Shown here one piece after another: positions 35,074 to 46,149 of a stretch of DNA of 64,000 nucleotides. Origin of the DNA: Flavobacteriales bacterium (GTDB lineage: Bacteria; Bacteroidota; Bacteroidia; Flavobacteriales_F; PHOS-HE28); contig CP064979.1 of assembly GCA_016699575.1 (NCBI GenBank), forward strand, positions 620,001 to 684,000, given 5' to 3'. Made by a program: the position numbers and the translations under genes. Position 1 is the stretch's first letter; each line of letters opens with the position of its first letter. The notes under the pieces were generated by a model. It was not told where the DNA came from. It saw nothing but the letters and a program-made list of their open reading frames with translations, and did not search any database.

Positions 35074-35823
35074 ATGGCACGCACCGAGTTCGACCACGAC
35101 CGGTTCGAAGAGGCCTACCCGCCGGGCATTGAGCGCTCGTGGTGGCAACGCGCCCGCAACGCCGTGATCGCACAGGCGTTCCGGAAGTATGTTCCGCGCA
35201 ATGCCCGGGTGATGGAGATCGGTTGTGGTACCGGCATCGTAACGGCACACCTGCGCGAGCAAGGCTGGAACGTGACCGGGGTGGAGCTGGGCACGCCCAG
35301 CGCAGGGCTCCGCGCCCCGGAGCATTTGCTGCTCGGCCAGGACGCACTGGCACTGCCCCTGGACGTGCGCGAGCGCATCAATGTGCTGTGCTCCTACGAT
35401 GTGATCGAGCACATCGAGGATGCCCCGGCCTTCCTCAAGGGGCTCGCTGGCGGTTTCCCGAACGCAAGCACCCTGGTGGTGACCGTGCCGGCGCGCACAG
35501 AGCTCTGGACCACGTTCGATGACCACTTCGGCCACTTCCGCCGATATGATCGGGCATTGCTTGCCCGGCATTTCGCTGAAGGCGGATGGCAGACGTTGAG
35601 CAACGAGTACTTCTTCCATGGGCTCTACCCGGCCATCCTATTGAACAACATGGTGCGCGGCCGGCAGCGCGCGCTCCGTTTCGAGGCGCCGGCCCCGGGC
35701 CCCGCATCGGCCGTCAATGCGCTGCTGGGCCGCATGTTCGCGGCTGAGCATGCGCTCTTGCCCGGGGCTTTGCACGGCACTTCGCTCATTGGTGTGGCCG
35801 CACGGACGCCAAGCAACAGTTGA
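35074..35823 (+). CDS. Class I SAM-dependent methyltransferase
   Basis: 249 residues. Motif I VMEIGCGTGIVTAHL, acidic strand-2 end GVELG, post-I VLCSYDVIEHIED, and the VVTVPARTELWTTFDDHFGHFRRY segment typical of O-methyltransferases linked to polysaccharide loci. Its ATG immediately follows the stop of the preceding methyltransferase. A role in methylating a glycan or its lipid carrier is inferred from position. Confidence 0.8.
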   Translation: MARTEFDHDRFEEAYPPGIERSWWQRARNAVIAQAFRKYVPRNARVMEIGCGTGIVTAHLREQGWNVTGVELGTPSAGLRAPEHLLLGQDALALPLDVRERINVLCSYDVIEHIEDAPAFLKGLAGGFPNASTLVVTVPARTELWTTFDDHFGHFRRYDRALLARHFAEGGWQTLSNEYFFHGLYPAILLNNMVRGRQRALRFEAPAPGPASAVNALLGRMFAAEHALLPGALHGTSLIGVAARTPSNS

Positions 35824-35824
35824 C

Positions 35825-37696
35825 ATGTGCGGTATAGCGGGCTTCCAAGGCAAGGGCACGCTTGAAGATGCGCAGCGCATGATCGCGCGCATCAACTACC
35901 GTGGTCCGGACCTGCAGGATGCGACGATGGTGGCCGACACGGGTCTTGCCCATGCGCGCCTCAGCATCATTGACCTGAGCCATGGCGCCGACCAACCGAT
36001 GTTCGATGCAACGCGCGAGCTGTGCATCGTCTTCAACGGCGAGATATACAACTACAAGGAGCTGCGCGAGGAACTGCTGCGCACCGGCAGGCACACGTTC
36101 CGCACGAACGGGGACACCGAAGTGCTGCTGGCGCTGTACCGCGAGCACGGCACGGCCATGCTGCCGAAGCTCAACGGCATGTTCGTCTTCGCGCTGCACG
36201 ATGCACGCACGGGCGAGCTCTTCCTGGCGCGCGATCGCATGGGCAAGAAGCCGTTGCACTACGCGCAGACCGCAGCAGGTTTCGTCTTCGGTAGCGAACT
36301 GAAAGCGGTGCTCGCGCATCCCGATGTGCACGAGGACATCGACCCCGTTGCGCTGAACCAGTACCTCACCTTCGAGTACGTACCCACGCCGCGCTGCATT
36401 GTGCAAGGCGTGCAGAAGCTGCGTCCCGGCCACAGCATGCTGGTGAAGCACGGCCGCATCATCAGCGGGACGCCCTACTGGGAACCGTCGTTCACCAAGC
36501 AGTCCATCGGCGAAGAGGAAGCAGCTGCACTGCTTGACGACGCACTGCTGAAGGCCACCGAACGCCGGTTGATGAGCGACGTGCCGTTGGGCGTGTTCCT
36601 CAGCGGCGGTATCGACAGCAGCGCGGTGGCGTACTACGCACAACGCAGTTCCACCACGCGCATCAAGACCTTCAGCATCGGTTTCGAGGAGGCCAGCTAC
36701 GACGAGAGCGCACACGCACGACTGGTCGCCGAGCGGCTGGGCACCGAGCACCACATGGAAGTGCTCACGCAACGTGACAGCCTGGAACTGATCCCGGACA
36801 TCTACGCAAGGCTCGACGAGCCCTTTGCGGATGCCTCGCTCATCCCCACCCACCTGCTCAGCCGAAGCGCGCGCAAGCATGTAACGGTGTGCCTCGGTGG
36901 CGACGGCAGCGACGAACTGCTGGCAGGCTATCCCACCTTCAACGCCGATCGCTTCCGCAAGCTGTTCAGTGCATTGCCGCAACCGGTGATCGCTGCACTG
37001 CGCAACGCGGCCAACCTGCTGCCCACCAGCGACGCCAACATCTCGTTCGACTTCAAGGTGAAGCAGTTCCTCCGTGGCTTCGAAGGCAACGCTCGACAAG
37101 TGAATACGCTGTGGCTCGGCAGCTTCACACCACGCGAGAAGCAACAACTGCTGAGCCCGGAGCTGAGGGCAACGCTGGGCAACACCACCGGCCTCGAACC
37201 CATCGACGATGCGCTACGCGGCTCACAGTGGGCCAACAACGGCTTGGATGAAGTGATCCTCGTCTTCCTGCGCACCTACCTGTTGGACGACATCCTCTTC
37301 AAGGTGGACCGGGCCAGCATGTACACGTCGTTGGAGGTGCGCGCGCCATTCATGGACGTGGAGGTGGTGGCGCTGATCAACAGCCTGCCGGACCACATGA
37401 AGATCCGCGGAACCAACGGCAAGTGGCTGCTGAAGAAGGTGATGCGCGGCAAGCTGCCCGATGCCATCATCGACCGGCCGAAGAAGGGTTTCGGCATTCC
37501 GTTGAGCCATTGGTTGCGGCACGAGCTGCGCGCGTTGTGCGACGATATGCTCTCACCGGAGCGCATACGCCGCGATGGCTACTTCAATGTTGCTTATGTG
37601 GAACGTTTGAAGCGCGAGCACATGTCCGGCAAGGCCAACCACCGCAAGTTGCTGTGGACGCTGATCGTGTTCCAGCTGTGGCGGTCGCGCGCCTAG
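35825..37696 (+). CDS. asnB: Asparagine synthase (glutamine-hydrolysing) family
   Basis: 623 residues from ATG 35825; the start places catalytic Cys2 directly after Met (MCGIAGFQ), as needed for the glutaminase domain (NYRGPD, RLSIIDLS, FNGEIYNY, RTNGDTEVLL). The synthetase domain has the PP-loop SGGIDSSAVAYY (near 258) and the C-terminal conserved stretch LEVRAPFMDVEVV. Members in polysaccharide loci often amidate sugars or other acceptors rather than make free asparagine, so both roles are open. Ends the forward glycan cluster. Confidence 0.9.
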   Translation: MCGIAGFQGKGTLEDAQRMIARINYRGPDLQDATMVADTGLAHARLSIIDLSHGADQPMFDATRELCIVFNGEIYNYKELREELLRTGRHTFRTNGDTEVLLALYREHGTAMLPKLNGMFVFALHDARTGELFLARDRMGKKPLHYAQTAAGFVFGSELKAVLAHPDVHEDIDPVALNQYLTFEYVPTPRCIVQGVQKLRPGHSMLVKHGRIISGTPYWEPSFTKQSIGEEEAAALLDDALLKATERRLMSDVPLGVFLSGGIDSSAVAYYAQRSSTTRIKTFSIGFEEASYDESAHARLVAERLGTEHHMEVLTQRDSLELIPDIYARLDEPFADASLIPTHLLSRSARKHVTVCLGGDGSDELLAGYPTFNADRFRKLFSALPQPVIAALRNAANLLPTSDANISFDFKVKQFLRGFEGNARQVNTLWLGSFTPREKQQLLSPELRATLGNTTGLEPIDDALRGSQWANNGLDEVILVFLRTYLLDDILFKVDRASMYTSLEVRAPFMDVEVVALINSLPDHMKIRGTNGKWLLKKVMRGKLPDAIIDRPKKGFGIPLSHWLRHELRALCDDMLSPERIRRDGYFNVAYVERLKREHMSGKANHRKLLWTLIVFQLWRSRA

Positions 37697-37702
37697 CCGT
37701 CG

Positions 37703-38383
37703 TCAGCGTCCGTTCTCTGCCACTACTTCCAGCGCCGCGCAACGCGCAATAGCAGCCGGAGTAACAACAGGCTCTTCACTAGGCAACTTGCCGTTCGGGA
37801 ACCGTTGCTGGATGATGCGTTGCGCATGCGGGCCATCGAGCTTCATGCTACCCCACTTCTCCACCTCGCCCACTTCGATCCCCGCGCCGTTCTGGTAGAT
37901 CTTCCATACGAGTTCACTGCAGTAGATCTCGTCGTCGCTCCAGAGGAAGCGGGTGTCGTAGGGGACACCCAGATGCTTCCTGCCTTCAGCTTCCATGCGA
38001 GAGAGCACCGCGGGAGTGAGTTTGGAAGGGTCCTTCAAACGCAGCACGGCCCAGTGCCCGGTACGGCCCAGCCATTCGCCCAGCGTTGTGGTACGCACCG
38101 GGCCCACCGCTTCGAGCACCATCGCTTTTCCGTTCTCCACGAAGACGATACCGCAGTGGGTCCAATCGCTACCGGTAGCTTCCTTGATGGCGCTGCACTG
38201 GGGTGAGATGGAGGTTTGCACCACGATGTCGCCGGCCTGCACCGCCGGCAGCGGCCGTGACTTGGCCTTGGTCTGAAGTGCGGCGTCTCCCCACGCACTG
38301 CCCACGATGAGCAAGCCGATGAAGGCGAAGAGGAAGAAGGAACGATAGCGGCGGACGGCGGTGCGGATGGACATGATCTTCAA
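37703..38383 (-). CDS. YiiX-like permuted papain (NlpC/P60-related) hydrolase
   Basis: 226 residues with an N-terminal membrane or signal segment (FFLFAFIGLLIVGSAW). The permuted catalytic order is visible: GDIVVQTS, then His in SDWTHCGIVF, and downstream Cys in EIYCSELVWKIY. YiiX-type proteins are predicted peptidases or amidases acting in the periplasm, possibly on peptidoglycan or lipids. 43 bases downstream of the bshB1 stop on the same strand, so probably the last gene of that operon. ATG 38374 is an alternative start. Confidence 0.8.
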   Translation of the reverse strand: MKIMSIRTAVRRYRSFFLFAFIGLLIVGSAWGDAALQTKAKSRPLPAVQAGDIVVQTSISPQCSAIKEATGSDWTHCGIVFVENGKAMVLEAVGPVRTTTLGEWLGRTGHWAVLRLKDPSKLTPAVLSRMEAEGRKHLGVPYDTRFLWSDDEIYCSELVWKIYQNGAGIEVGEVEKWGSMKLDGPHAQRIIQQRFPNGKLPSEEPVVTPAAIARCAALEVVAENGR

Positions 38384-38426
38384 GCTTGCCCGATGGAACC
38401 AACCACCGTGCCGAGCTTGAATGCTC

Positions 38427-39146
38427 CTACTTCAGCAGGGTAACGTCGTCCACGCCAAATGCACGCGACGCCACGAAACCTTCACCGTACTTCACCCCGA
38501 TGAGACGGCCGATCTGCAACGCACGCCCTTCCACGAACGCCGGGAAATCCTGGCCGCTGATGCTCGAAACGGGCTCAGAGCTGGTGGGGTCGAAGAATTG
38601 GCTCTTGAAGGCGAACATGGCGGCCATACGCTTCTCCCAGTAGGGCGTGACATCCACTACGAGGGTGGGTTCCATCCACCAATCCTGGATGGTGTGCAGC
38701 ACGGTGGTGGGGCGCCAAGCCTCTTGGGAATTCCCATCGTCGCTGGTTTCCACGCGGCGAAGTCCGCTGAGAAAGCAGGCTTCAGTAACGAGCGCTGCAC
38801 TGCGCCCATGGTCCGGGTGGCGGTCCTTCAGTGTATTGGTGAAGATCACTGAGGGCTTGTGGCGGCGGATGACCTGCACCACCTTGAGCAGGCTCTCCCG
38901 ATCGGCGCGGAAGAAGCCGTCGGCCAAGTCGAGCTGGTAACGGAAGTCAGCGCCGAGGACCTTGCGGGCCGCCTCTGCCTCCTCCTTGCGCAAGGCACCA
39001 TTGCCGCGCGTGCCCAGTTCGCCAACGGTGAGTTCCACCAAACCAACACGTTTGCCCAGCGCCACATGGTGCAGCACGGTGCCGCCCATGCAGAGCTCCA
39101 CATCATCAGGATGTGCAGTGATACAGAGGATGTCGACCTCGCTCAT
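38427..39146 (-). CDS. bshB1: Bacillithiol biosynthesis deacetylase BshB1
   Basis: 239 residues. LmbE-type zinc deacetylase: AHPDDVELCMGG near the N-terminus (zinc His and Asp), the catalytic-site KDRHPDHGRSAALV, and the GYGEGF-like YGEGFVASRAFG end. BshB1 removes the acetyl group from N-acetylglucosaminyl malate in bacillithiol synthesis. The ATG overlaps the glutathione peroxidase stop as ATGA, linking a thiol pathway with a thiol peroxidase. bshA and bshC are not in the window. Confidence 0.9.
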   Translation of the reverse strand: MSEVDILCITAHPDDVELCMGGTVLHHVALGKRVGLVELTVGELGTRGNGALRKEEAEAARKVLGADFRYQLDLADGFFRADRESLLKVVQVIRRHKPSVIFTNTLKDRHPDHGRSAALVTEACFLSGLRRVETSDDGNSQEAWRPTTVLHTIQDWWMEPTLVVDVTPYWEKRMAAMFAFKSQFFDPTSSEPVSSISGQDFPAFVEGRALQIGRLIGVKYGEGFVASRAFGVDDVTLLK

Positions 39147-39715
39147 TTGCCGCCGAGCCAATTGAGCACCTCATCGCACAGCGGATCCTTGCCGCTCGGC
39201 AGGTACATGACCAGGCGCCCTTGTTCATCGATGAGGAACTTGTTGAAGTTCCACTTCACCTTGAAGTCGTCGAAGCCGTTCTGGCTCTTCTGCGTTAGCC
39301 ACTGGTAAACGGGGTGCTGGTCGTCGCCCTTGGTGCTCACCTTGCTCATCATGGGGAAGGTGACGCCGTAGTTCTTCTGGCAGAAGGCACCGATCTCGGC
39401 CTCGGTGCCGGGCTCCTGCCCGCCGAAGTCGTTGCTGGGGAAGCCTAGCACCACAAAACCCTTGTCCTTGTAAGCTTCATACAGCTCCTGTAGCTGCTTG
39501 TACTGGCCGGTGTAGCCACACTCGCTGGCCGTGTTCACCACCATGATCTTCTTGCCCTTGAACTGCTCCATCTCAACGGGCTGGCCATCGAGCGAGGTGG
39601 CGGACAAGGAATGGAACGAAGCCGGTGGTTCAACGGGCACCGCAACGGACTGCGCCTTGGCACCGAACGGATTGAGCGCGGAGAGGACGGAAAGGAGGAA
39701 CGATCGCATAAGCAT
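39143..39715 (-). CDS. Glutathione peroxidase family thiol peroxidase
   Basis: 190 residues with a signal peptide or anchor (FLLSVLSALNPFGAKAQ), so exported. Catalytic tetrad members: Cys in NTASECGYTGQY, Gln in FPSNDFGGQEPG, Trp and Asn in KWNFNKFL. A second Cys (FCQKNYG) fits the two-Cys, thioredoxin-dependent type common in bacteria. Translationally coupled to bshB1. It reduces hydroperoxides in the envelope. An alternative start is ATG at residue 3. Confidence 0.9.
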   Translation of the reverse strand: MLMRSFLLSVLSALNPFGAKAQSVAVPVEPPASFHSLSATSLDGQPVEMEQFKGKKIMVVNTASECGYTGQYKQLQELYEAYKDKGFVVLGFPSNDFGGQEPGTEAEIGAFCQKNYGVTFPMMSKVSTKGDDQHPVYQWLTQKSQNGFDDFKVKWNFNKFLIDEQGRLVMYLPSGKDPLCDEVLNWLGGK

Positions 39716-39771
39716 GTCTTGACCTTGTGGGCGCGAAGATCGGGCTCGGCACCGTGCGTTTAACGCGCGGA

Positions 39772-39779
39772 TATCTTTG
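39772..39779 (+). promoter_or_regulatory. -7 promoter element TATCTTTG
   Basis: An exact match to the Bacteroidota -7 consensus TAnnTTTG in the gap between divergent genes. Transcription would begin near 39785, so the in-frame ATG at 39787 would be almost leaderless, and the ATG at 39817 with its signal peptide is preferred. A -33 TTG is not obvious. Confidence 0.55.
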
Positions 39780-39816
39780 ACCGCGCATGCCCGGCCAACG
39801 GGCCTTGGACCCCGTG

Positions 39817-40641
39817 ATGCGCATCCTCCTCTACCCGACCGTTCTACTGTCCCTTCTGGCCACCGCGCAATCGCCGGTGAAGATCCTCGACCCGAAAGCC
39901 CTCGACCCGAAAGAGGACCTGCGCAAGGACAAGCAGGCGATGCTCGGGCTACAAGCGGCCGGGCTCACCACCGAAGAGCAGGAAGCGGTATCGGCGCAGA
40001 GCATCCTGGCCATCTGGCCCATGGGCCTGTCCAACGACAGCGCGCGCAACGCGAACTCGCCCTACATCCAGAACTACTCAGCCTTCCGCCTTGGCAATTT
40101 CAAGCGCGACACGGTGATGATGGCCGTGGTGATGCTGCCCGCCGCAAGCAACATCCACATGCCGGAGGAGATGCGCCCGAAGGCCGACCTCTTCGTGGCA
40201 GTGCCGGAGCGCGCACTGTACAACGCCAACAGCAACGCGCAGCGCCCGCGCATTAGCCGCGGCCCGCGCTGGAAGAGCCTGCGCGAAGCGAAGATCATCA
40301 AGCCCGATGACCTCTTCGCCACCTATGAGCTGGCGGCCGACAGCGCCGGCAAGACAGCCATGCTGCGAACCATGAGCCAGAGCGAGTACGACCAAGTGGT
40401 GTTCCGCAGCAATGAGACCAACTGGCCCGACGGCATCAACACCTTCGACGAGCGCTACCCGAAGCTGACCGATTTCAAGAAGTACAAGGCCTACGCCAGC
40501 GCCAAGTGGGACGACAAGATCCTCATCATCGTTCCGGCCGAGAAGAACAAGAAGATGCCCGCGCTGCTGCGCCCCTACGTGGACCTGTACTTCATCTACA
40601 GCAAGAGCGCCGTGGAGGTGAAGGAGAAGAAGAAGAAGTAG
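39817..40641 (+). CDS. Conserved-looking secreted protein of unknown function
   Basis: 274 residues from ATG 39817, chosen because it gives signal peptide ILLYPTVLLSLLATAQ and lies 38 bases after a consensus -7 element. Lys-rich at both ends; the last eight residues (VKEKKKK) are basic. The middle contains SNDSARNANSPYIQNYSAF and PRISRGPRWKSLREAK. No domain recognised. Followed by a hairpin, so likely monocistronic. Envelope or periplasmic location inferred. Confidence 0.65.
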   Translation: MRILLYPTVLLSLLATAQSPVKILDPKALDPKEDLRKDKQAMLGLQAAGLTTEEQEAVSAQSILAIWPMGLSNDSARNANSPYIQNYSAFRLGNFKRDTVMMAVVMLPAASNIHMPEEMRPKADLFVAVPERALYNANSNAQRPRISRGPRWKSLREAKIIKPDDLFATYELAADSAGKTAMLRTMSQSEYDQVVFRSNETNWPDGINTFDERYPKLTDFKKYKAYASAKWDDKILIIVPAEKNKKMPALLRPYVDLYFIYSKSAVEVKEKKKK

Positions 40642-40661
40642 GGACGACCATTTGGTCGTCC
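40642..40661 (+). terminator. Hairpin after the unknown secreted gene
   Basis: Perfect 8-bp stem GGACGACC / GGTCGTCC with loop ATTT, starting right after the stop codon. No T-run follows, so it may be a weak terminator or mRNA-end stabiliser before ccmB. Confidence 0.5.
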
Positions 40662-40678
40662 ATGCGACCGGAGCACCC

Positions 40679-41347
40679 ATGAAGCCCTCCGAGATACGTG
40701 GCATGCTGGCAATGGAGCTGCGGCTCGACCTGCGGCAGCGGCATGCGTTCGGTGGGCTGTTGCTCTATGTGATCGGCGCGGTGTACGTGTGCTACCTGAG
40801 CGTTCAGAAGCTCGTGGACGTCCCAATGTGGAACGCGCTGTTCTGGGTCATCCAGTTGTTCGCTGCGTTCAACGCACTCTCGCGGTCGTTCCAGCGGGAA
40901 GAAGGCGGACGGCAACTGTACCTCTACACCTTGGTGGATCCGCGGTCGGTGATCCTCGCGCGCACGCTCTACAACGCACTGGTGATGGTGCTGCTCACCT
41001 TTCTCAGCCTGGGTTTCTACACGCTCTTCCTCGGTGGAGAAGCGCTCGGCAAGGCTGAGCTGGGGCAATTCGTGCTGGTGACTTTGCTCGGGGGTGTGGG
41101 CTTCGCGGCGGTCCTCACGCTCATCAGCGCGTTGGCCGCACGCGCGGGCAATGGCCTTGGTTTGATGGCCATCCTCGGCTTTCCGGTGGTGCTGCCCATG
41201 CTGCTCACGCTGATGCGCGCGAGCCGCAATGCCATCGATGGTTTGCCGTGGGCGGTGAACGACAAATACGTGCTGTGGCTGCTGGCCATCGACGCGCTCA
41301 CCGTGGCGTTGGCCTGGTTGCTGTACCCCTACCTTTGGCGCGACTGA
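40679..41347 (+). CDS. ccmB: Heme exporter protein CcmB
   Basis: 222 residues, six hydrophobic segments, with the CcmB landmarks MELRLDLRQRHAFGGLLLY near the start, REEGGRQLYLYTLVDPRSVILARTLYN in the first cytoplasmic loop, and GNGLGLMAILGFPVVLPML. CcmB is the permease part of the CcmAB transporter that releases holo-CcmE. ccmA is not adjacent, which is common in Bacteroidota. Its stop overlaps the ccmC start by TGATG. Confidence 0.88.
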   Translation: MKPSEIRGMLAMELRLDLRQRHAFGGLLLYVIGAVYVCYLSVQKLVDVPMWNALFWVIQLFAAFNALSRSFQREEGGRQLYLYTLVDPRSVILARTLYNALVMVLLTFLSLGFYTLFLGGEALGKAELGQFVLVTLLGGVGFAAVLTLISALAARAGNGLGLMAILGFPVVLPMLLTLMRASRNAIDGLPWAVNDKYVLWLLAIDALTVALAWLLYPYLWRD

Positions 41348-42357
41348 TGCGGCATTGGTGGTGGAAAGTCCTGTGCGTGCTGCTGCTGGTGTACACGGCG
41401 GTGGTGGGGTTGCGGACGCCGTTGGGAGCAAGCATTGTGTGGGCCTCCTTCAAAGACAGCCAAACACTCGAGATCAAGGGATACGGCACTGAGTATGGCG
41501 TTTATCCAACAGACTCGGTCACTATTGCGCTACGGAGCAACAACGTGAACGTCTGCGCTGCTCGCGTGGATGTGGAGTCGAACACAGACCTGAAGGCATC
41601 CTTCCGGGACGGCACGAACCCTGGTTCACGCTCTGACTTGGTTGTTATCAACGGCACTCATGGCGAGCTCGTTTTGAATGACGCGTTCTTCTCGAAAGGT
41701 TCTTTCCGTGGCGACACTTGTGATATTGGAATGGAAGACCCATTCACTCATAGGCGGTTTGTCTTCCCCAACCGCTCCATCCTGAACGAAACGATCCGCA
41801 ACCTGTTCTTCCACGTGCCTATGTGGTTCACGATGATCGTGCTCATGGGCATCTCGTTCTTCTTCAGCATCAAGCACCTGCGCACGGGCAATTTGGGCGA
41901 TGACCTCGCCGCCAGCATCGCCGTGAACGTGAGCCTGCTGTTCGGGATCCTCGGCATCACCACCGGCAGCATCTGGGCGCGCGCCACTTGGGGCGGCTGG
42001 TGGACGTACGACACCAAGCTGAACGGCTCGGCGCTCACACTGCTGATGTACTTCGCCTACGTGGTGCTGCGCGGCTCGGTGCCCGATGCCCACAAGCGTG
42101 GTCGGCTGGCTGCCGTGTACAACATCTTCGCTTTCATGCTCATGCTGGTGTTCATCATGGTGCTGCCGCGCCTCACGGACAGCCTGCATCCTGGCAACGG
42201 TGGCAATCCGGCCTTCAGCCAATACGACCTGGACTCGGCACTGAAATCCGTCTTCTACCCCGCCTGCCTCGGCTGGATCCTGCTGGGCATTTGGGCCTTC
42301 AACCTGCGGCTGCGCCACGGCCGTCTAACCGCACTGCTCGATGAGAACGAAACTTAG
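41347..42357 (+). CDS. ccmC: Heme-handling protein CcmC
   Basis: 336 residues, longer than the usual 220-245. The normal CcmC core (residues about 150-330) has the WWD-type heme motif GGWWTYDTKLN, flanked by His in FFHVPMWFTM and in SDSLHP-type loops (DSLHPGNGGNPAF). The extra part is an inserted periplasmic domain (about 30-145, FKDSQTLEIKGYGTEYG... to FVFPNRS) after the first helix. Similar long forms occur in Bacteroidota. It presents heme to CcmE. Coupled to ccmB. Confidence 0.85.
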   Translation: MRHWWWKVLCVLLLVYTAVVGLRTPLGASIVWASFKDSQTLEIKGYGTEYGVYPTDSVTIALRSNNVNVCAARVDVESNTDLKASFRDGTNPGSRSDLVVINGTHGELVLNDAFFSKGSFRGDTCDIGMEDPFTHRRFVFPNRSILNETIRNLFFHVPMWFTMIVLMGISFFFSIKHLRTGNLGDDLAASIAVNVSLLFGILGITTGSIWARATWGGWWTYDTKLNGSALTLLMYFAYVVLRGSVPDAHKRGRLAAVYNIFAFMLMLVFIMVLPRLTDSLHPGNGGNPAFSQYDLDSALKSVFYPACLGWILLGIWAFNLRLRHGRLTALLDENET

Positions 42358-42375
42358 GAGTGTTGCCTCCGGGTT

Positions 42376-42402
42376 CACCACAGAGGCACAGAGTCACGGA
42401 GG
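42376..42402. repeat. CACAGAG-type dispersed repeat fragment
   Basis: ACCACAGAGGCACAGAGTCA and a following CGGAGG form a short sequence that I recognise as a dispersed intergenic repeat in many environmental bacterial genomes. It sits between ccmC and the ccmD-like gene and is not coding. Confidence 0.5.
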
Positions 42403-42493
42403 GAATGCCGATGCGCATCACGATGCTCCTTGCGGGACTGAGAGCGTTCGCCTGCGGCGAAGAGAGATTTTCTTGCGTGGCCTGTCCGGGTTG

Positions 42494-42691
42494 ATGTTGG
42501 TCATCCTGGCCGCCTTGCCTGCCGGTACCTTTGCCCAAGGTGCGCCGAGCTGGCTGGAGGAGACGATGTTCGCCAGCGGGAAGATCAACACGGTGGTGGC
42601 AGTGGTGAGCGTGGTGCTGCTGGGCCTGGCCGGTTGGATGTTCGCCATGGATGTGAAGTTGCGGAAACTGGAAAGGAGAGTGAAAAAATGA
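42494..42691 (+). CDS. CcmD-like small membrane protein
   Basis: 65 residues from ATG 42494: a hydrophobic start (MLVILAALPAGTFAQ) that may be a signal peptide, a short linker, then one helix (INTVVAVVSVVLLGLAGWMFAMD) and a basic tail (KLRKLERRVKK). Size, single helix, basic C-terminus and position between ccmC and ccmE match CcmD, which helps release holo-CcmE from CcmABC. TTG 42475 could extend it. The frame upstream runs through a repeat and is ignored. Confidence 0.7.
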   Translation: MLVILAALPAGTFAQGAPSWLEETMFASGKINTVVAVVSVVLLGLAGWMFAMDVKLRKLERRVKK

Positions 42692-42693
42692 CT

Positions 42694-42725
42694 GGATCGC
42701 GTCGTCGTTCCTCCTCGCGATGACG
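42694..42725. repeat. GGATYGC..GATGACG dispersed palindromic repeat
   Basis: GGATCGCGTCGTCGTTCC followed by TCCTCGCGATGACG resembles the dispersed element of the type GGATTGCTTCGTCG / CGCAATGACG seen in many bacterial genomes. Its two ends are roughly complementary. Lies between the ccmD-like gene and ccmE. Confidence 0.5.
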
Positions 42726-42760
42726 AGAGCACGGTCCGCACGAACGGAACGACCGAAACA

Positions 42761-43171
42761 ATGAAACGCTCCCACATCATAGCACTGGTGGTCATTGCAG
42801 TGGCCATGGCCATGCTCATTGGCACCCTGGCGGGCAACAGCACCTTCATGGGCCTGGCGCAAGCCATGGAAAGTCCAGGAAAAGAGGTGCGGGTGAAAGG
42901 GCAGCTGGACAAGAGCCAGCCCATCGTGTACGAGCCCTTGACCAACGCCAACATGACGGAGTTCACCTTGGTGGACGATGAGGGCGTGAAGTGCAAAGTG
43001 AAGCTGGCCAAGGCCAAGCCCTACGACTTCGAACGCAGCGAGAGCATCGTGCTCACCGGCAGCTACAGTGGTAGTGAGTTCCACGCCAACGACATGCTGA
43101 TGAAGTGCCCCAGCAAGTACACCGAAGGCAACCAGCTGAAGACGGAAGGCGAGTGGACCAAAGTTGAATAA
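42761..43171 (+). CDS. ccmE: Cytochrome c maturation heme chaperone CcmE, CXXXY type
   Basis: 136 residues: N-terminal anchor (IIALVVIAVAMAMLIGTLAG), then an OB-fold (EVRVKGQLDKSQPIVY to HANDMLMK). At the heme-attachment site where E. coli CcmE has HXXXY, this protein has Cys116-P-S-K-Tyr120 in MKCPSKYTE, the variant known from sulphate reducers and archaea. It carries heme covalently and passes it to CcmF. Placed between ccmD-like and ccmF genes as expected. Confidence 0.88.
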   Translation: MKRSHIIALVVIAVAMAMLIGTLAGNSTFMGLAQAMESPGKEVRVKGQLDKSQPIVYEPLTNANMTEFTLVDDEGVKCKVKLAKAKPYDFERSESIVLTGSYSGSEFHANDMLMKCPSKYTEGNQLKTEGEWTKVE

Positions 43172-43184
43172 CGGATGAGCCAAC

Positions 43185-43202
43185 GGCCGATAGCTATTGG
43201 CC
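43185..43202. repeat. GGCC-ATAGCTAT-GGCC near-palindrome
   Basis: GGCCGATAGCTATTGGCC is an 18-base palindrome with one G.T-type mismatch, followed by further TTGGCC steps to 43222. Located between ccmE and ccmF; probably a dispersed hairpin repeat. Confidence 0.5.
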
Positions 43203-43304
43203 AATGGCTCTTGGCCTTTGGCTCGTGGTGCCAATCCGCTCACTCCACAGAAGAAACAGACCTGCGGGACGCTCGGTTCTGAGCACGACCTTCGCGCCGC
43301 ATTC

Positions 43305-46145
<2,841 letters not shown>

Positions 46146-46149
<4 letters not shown>

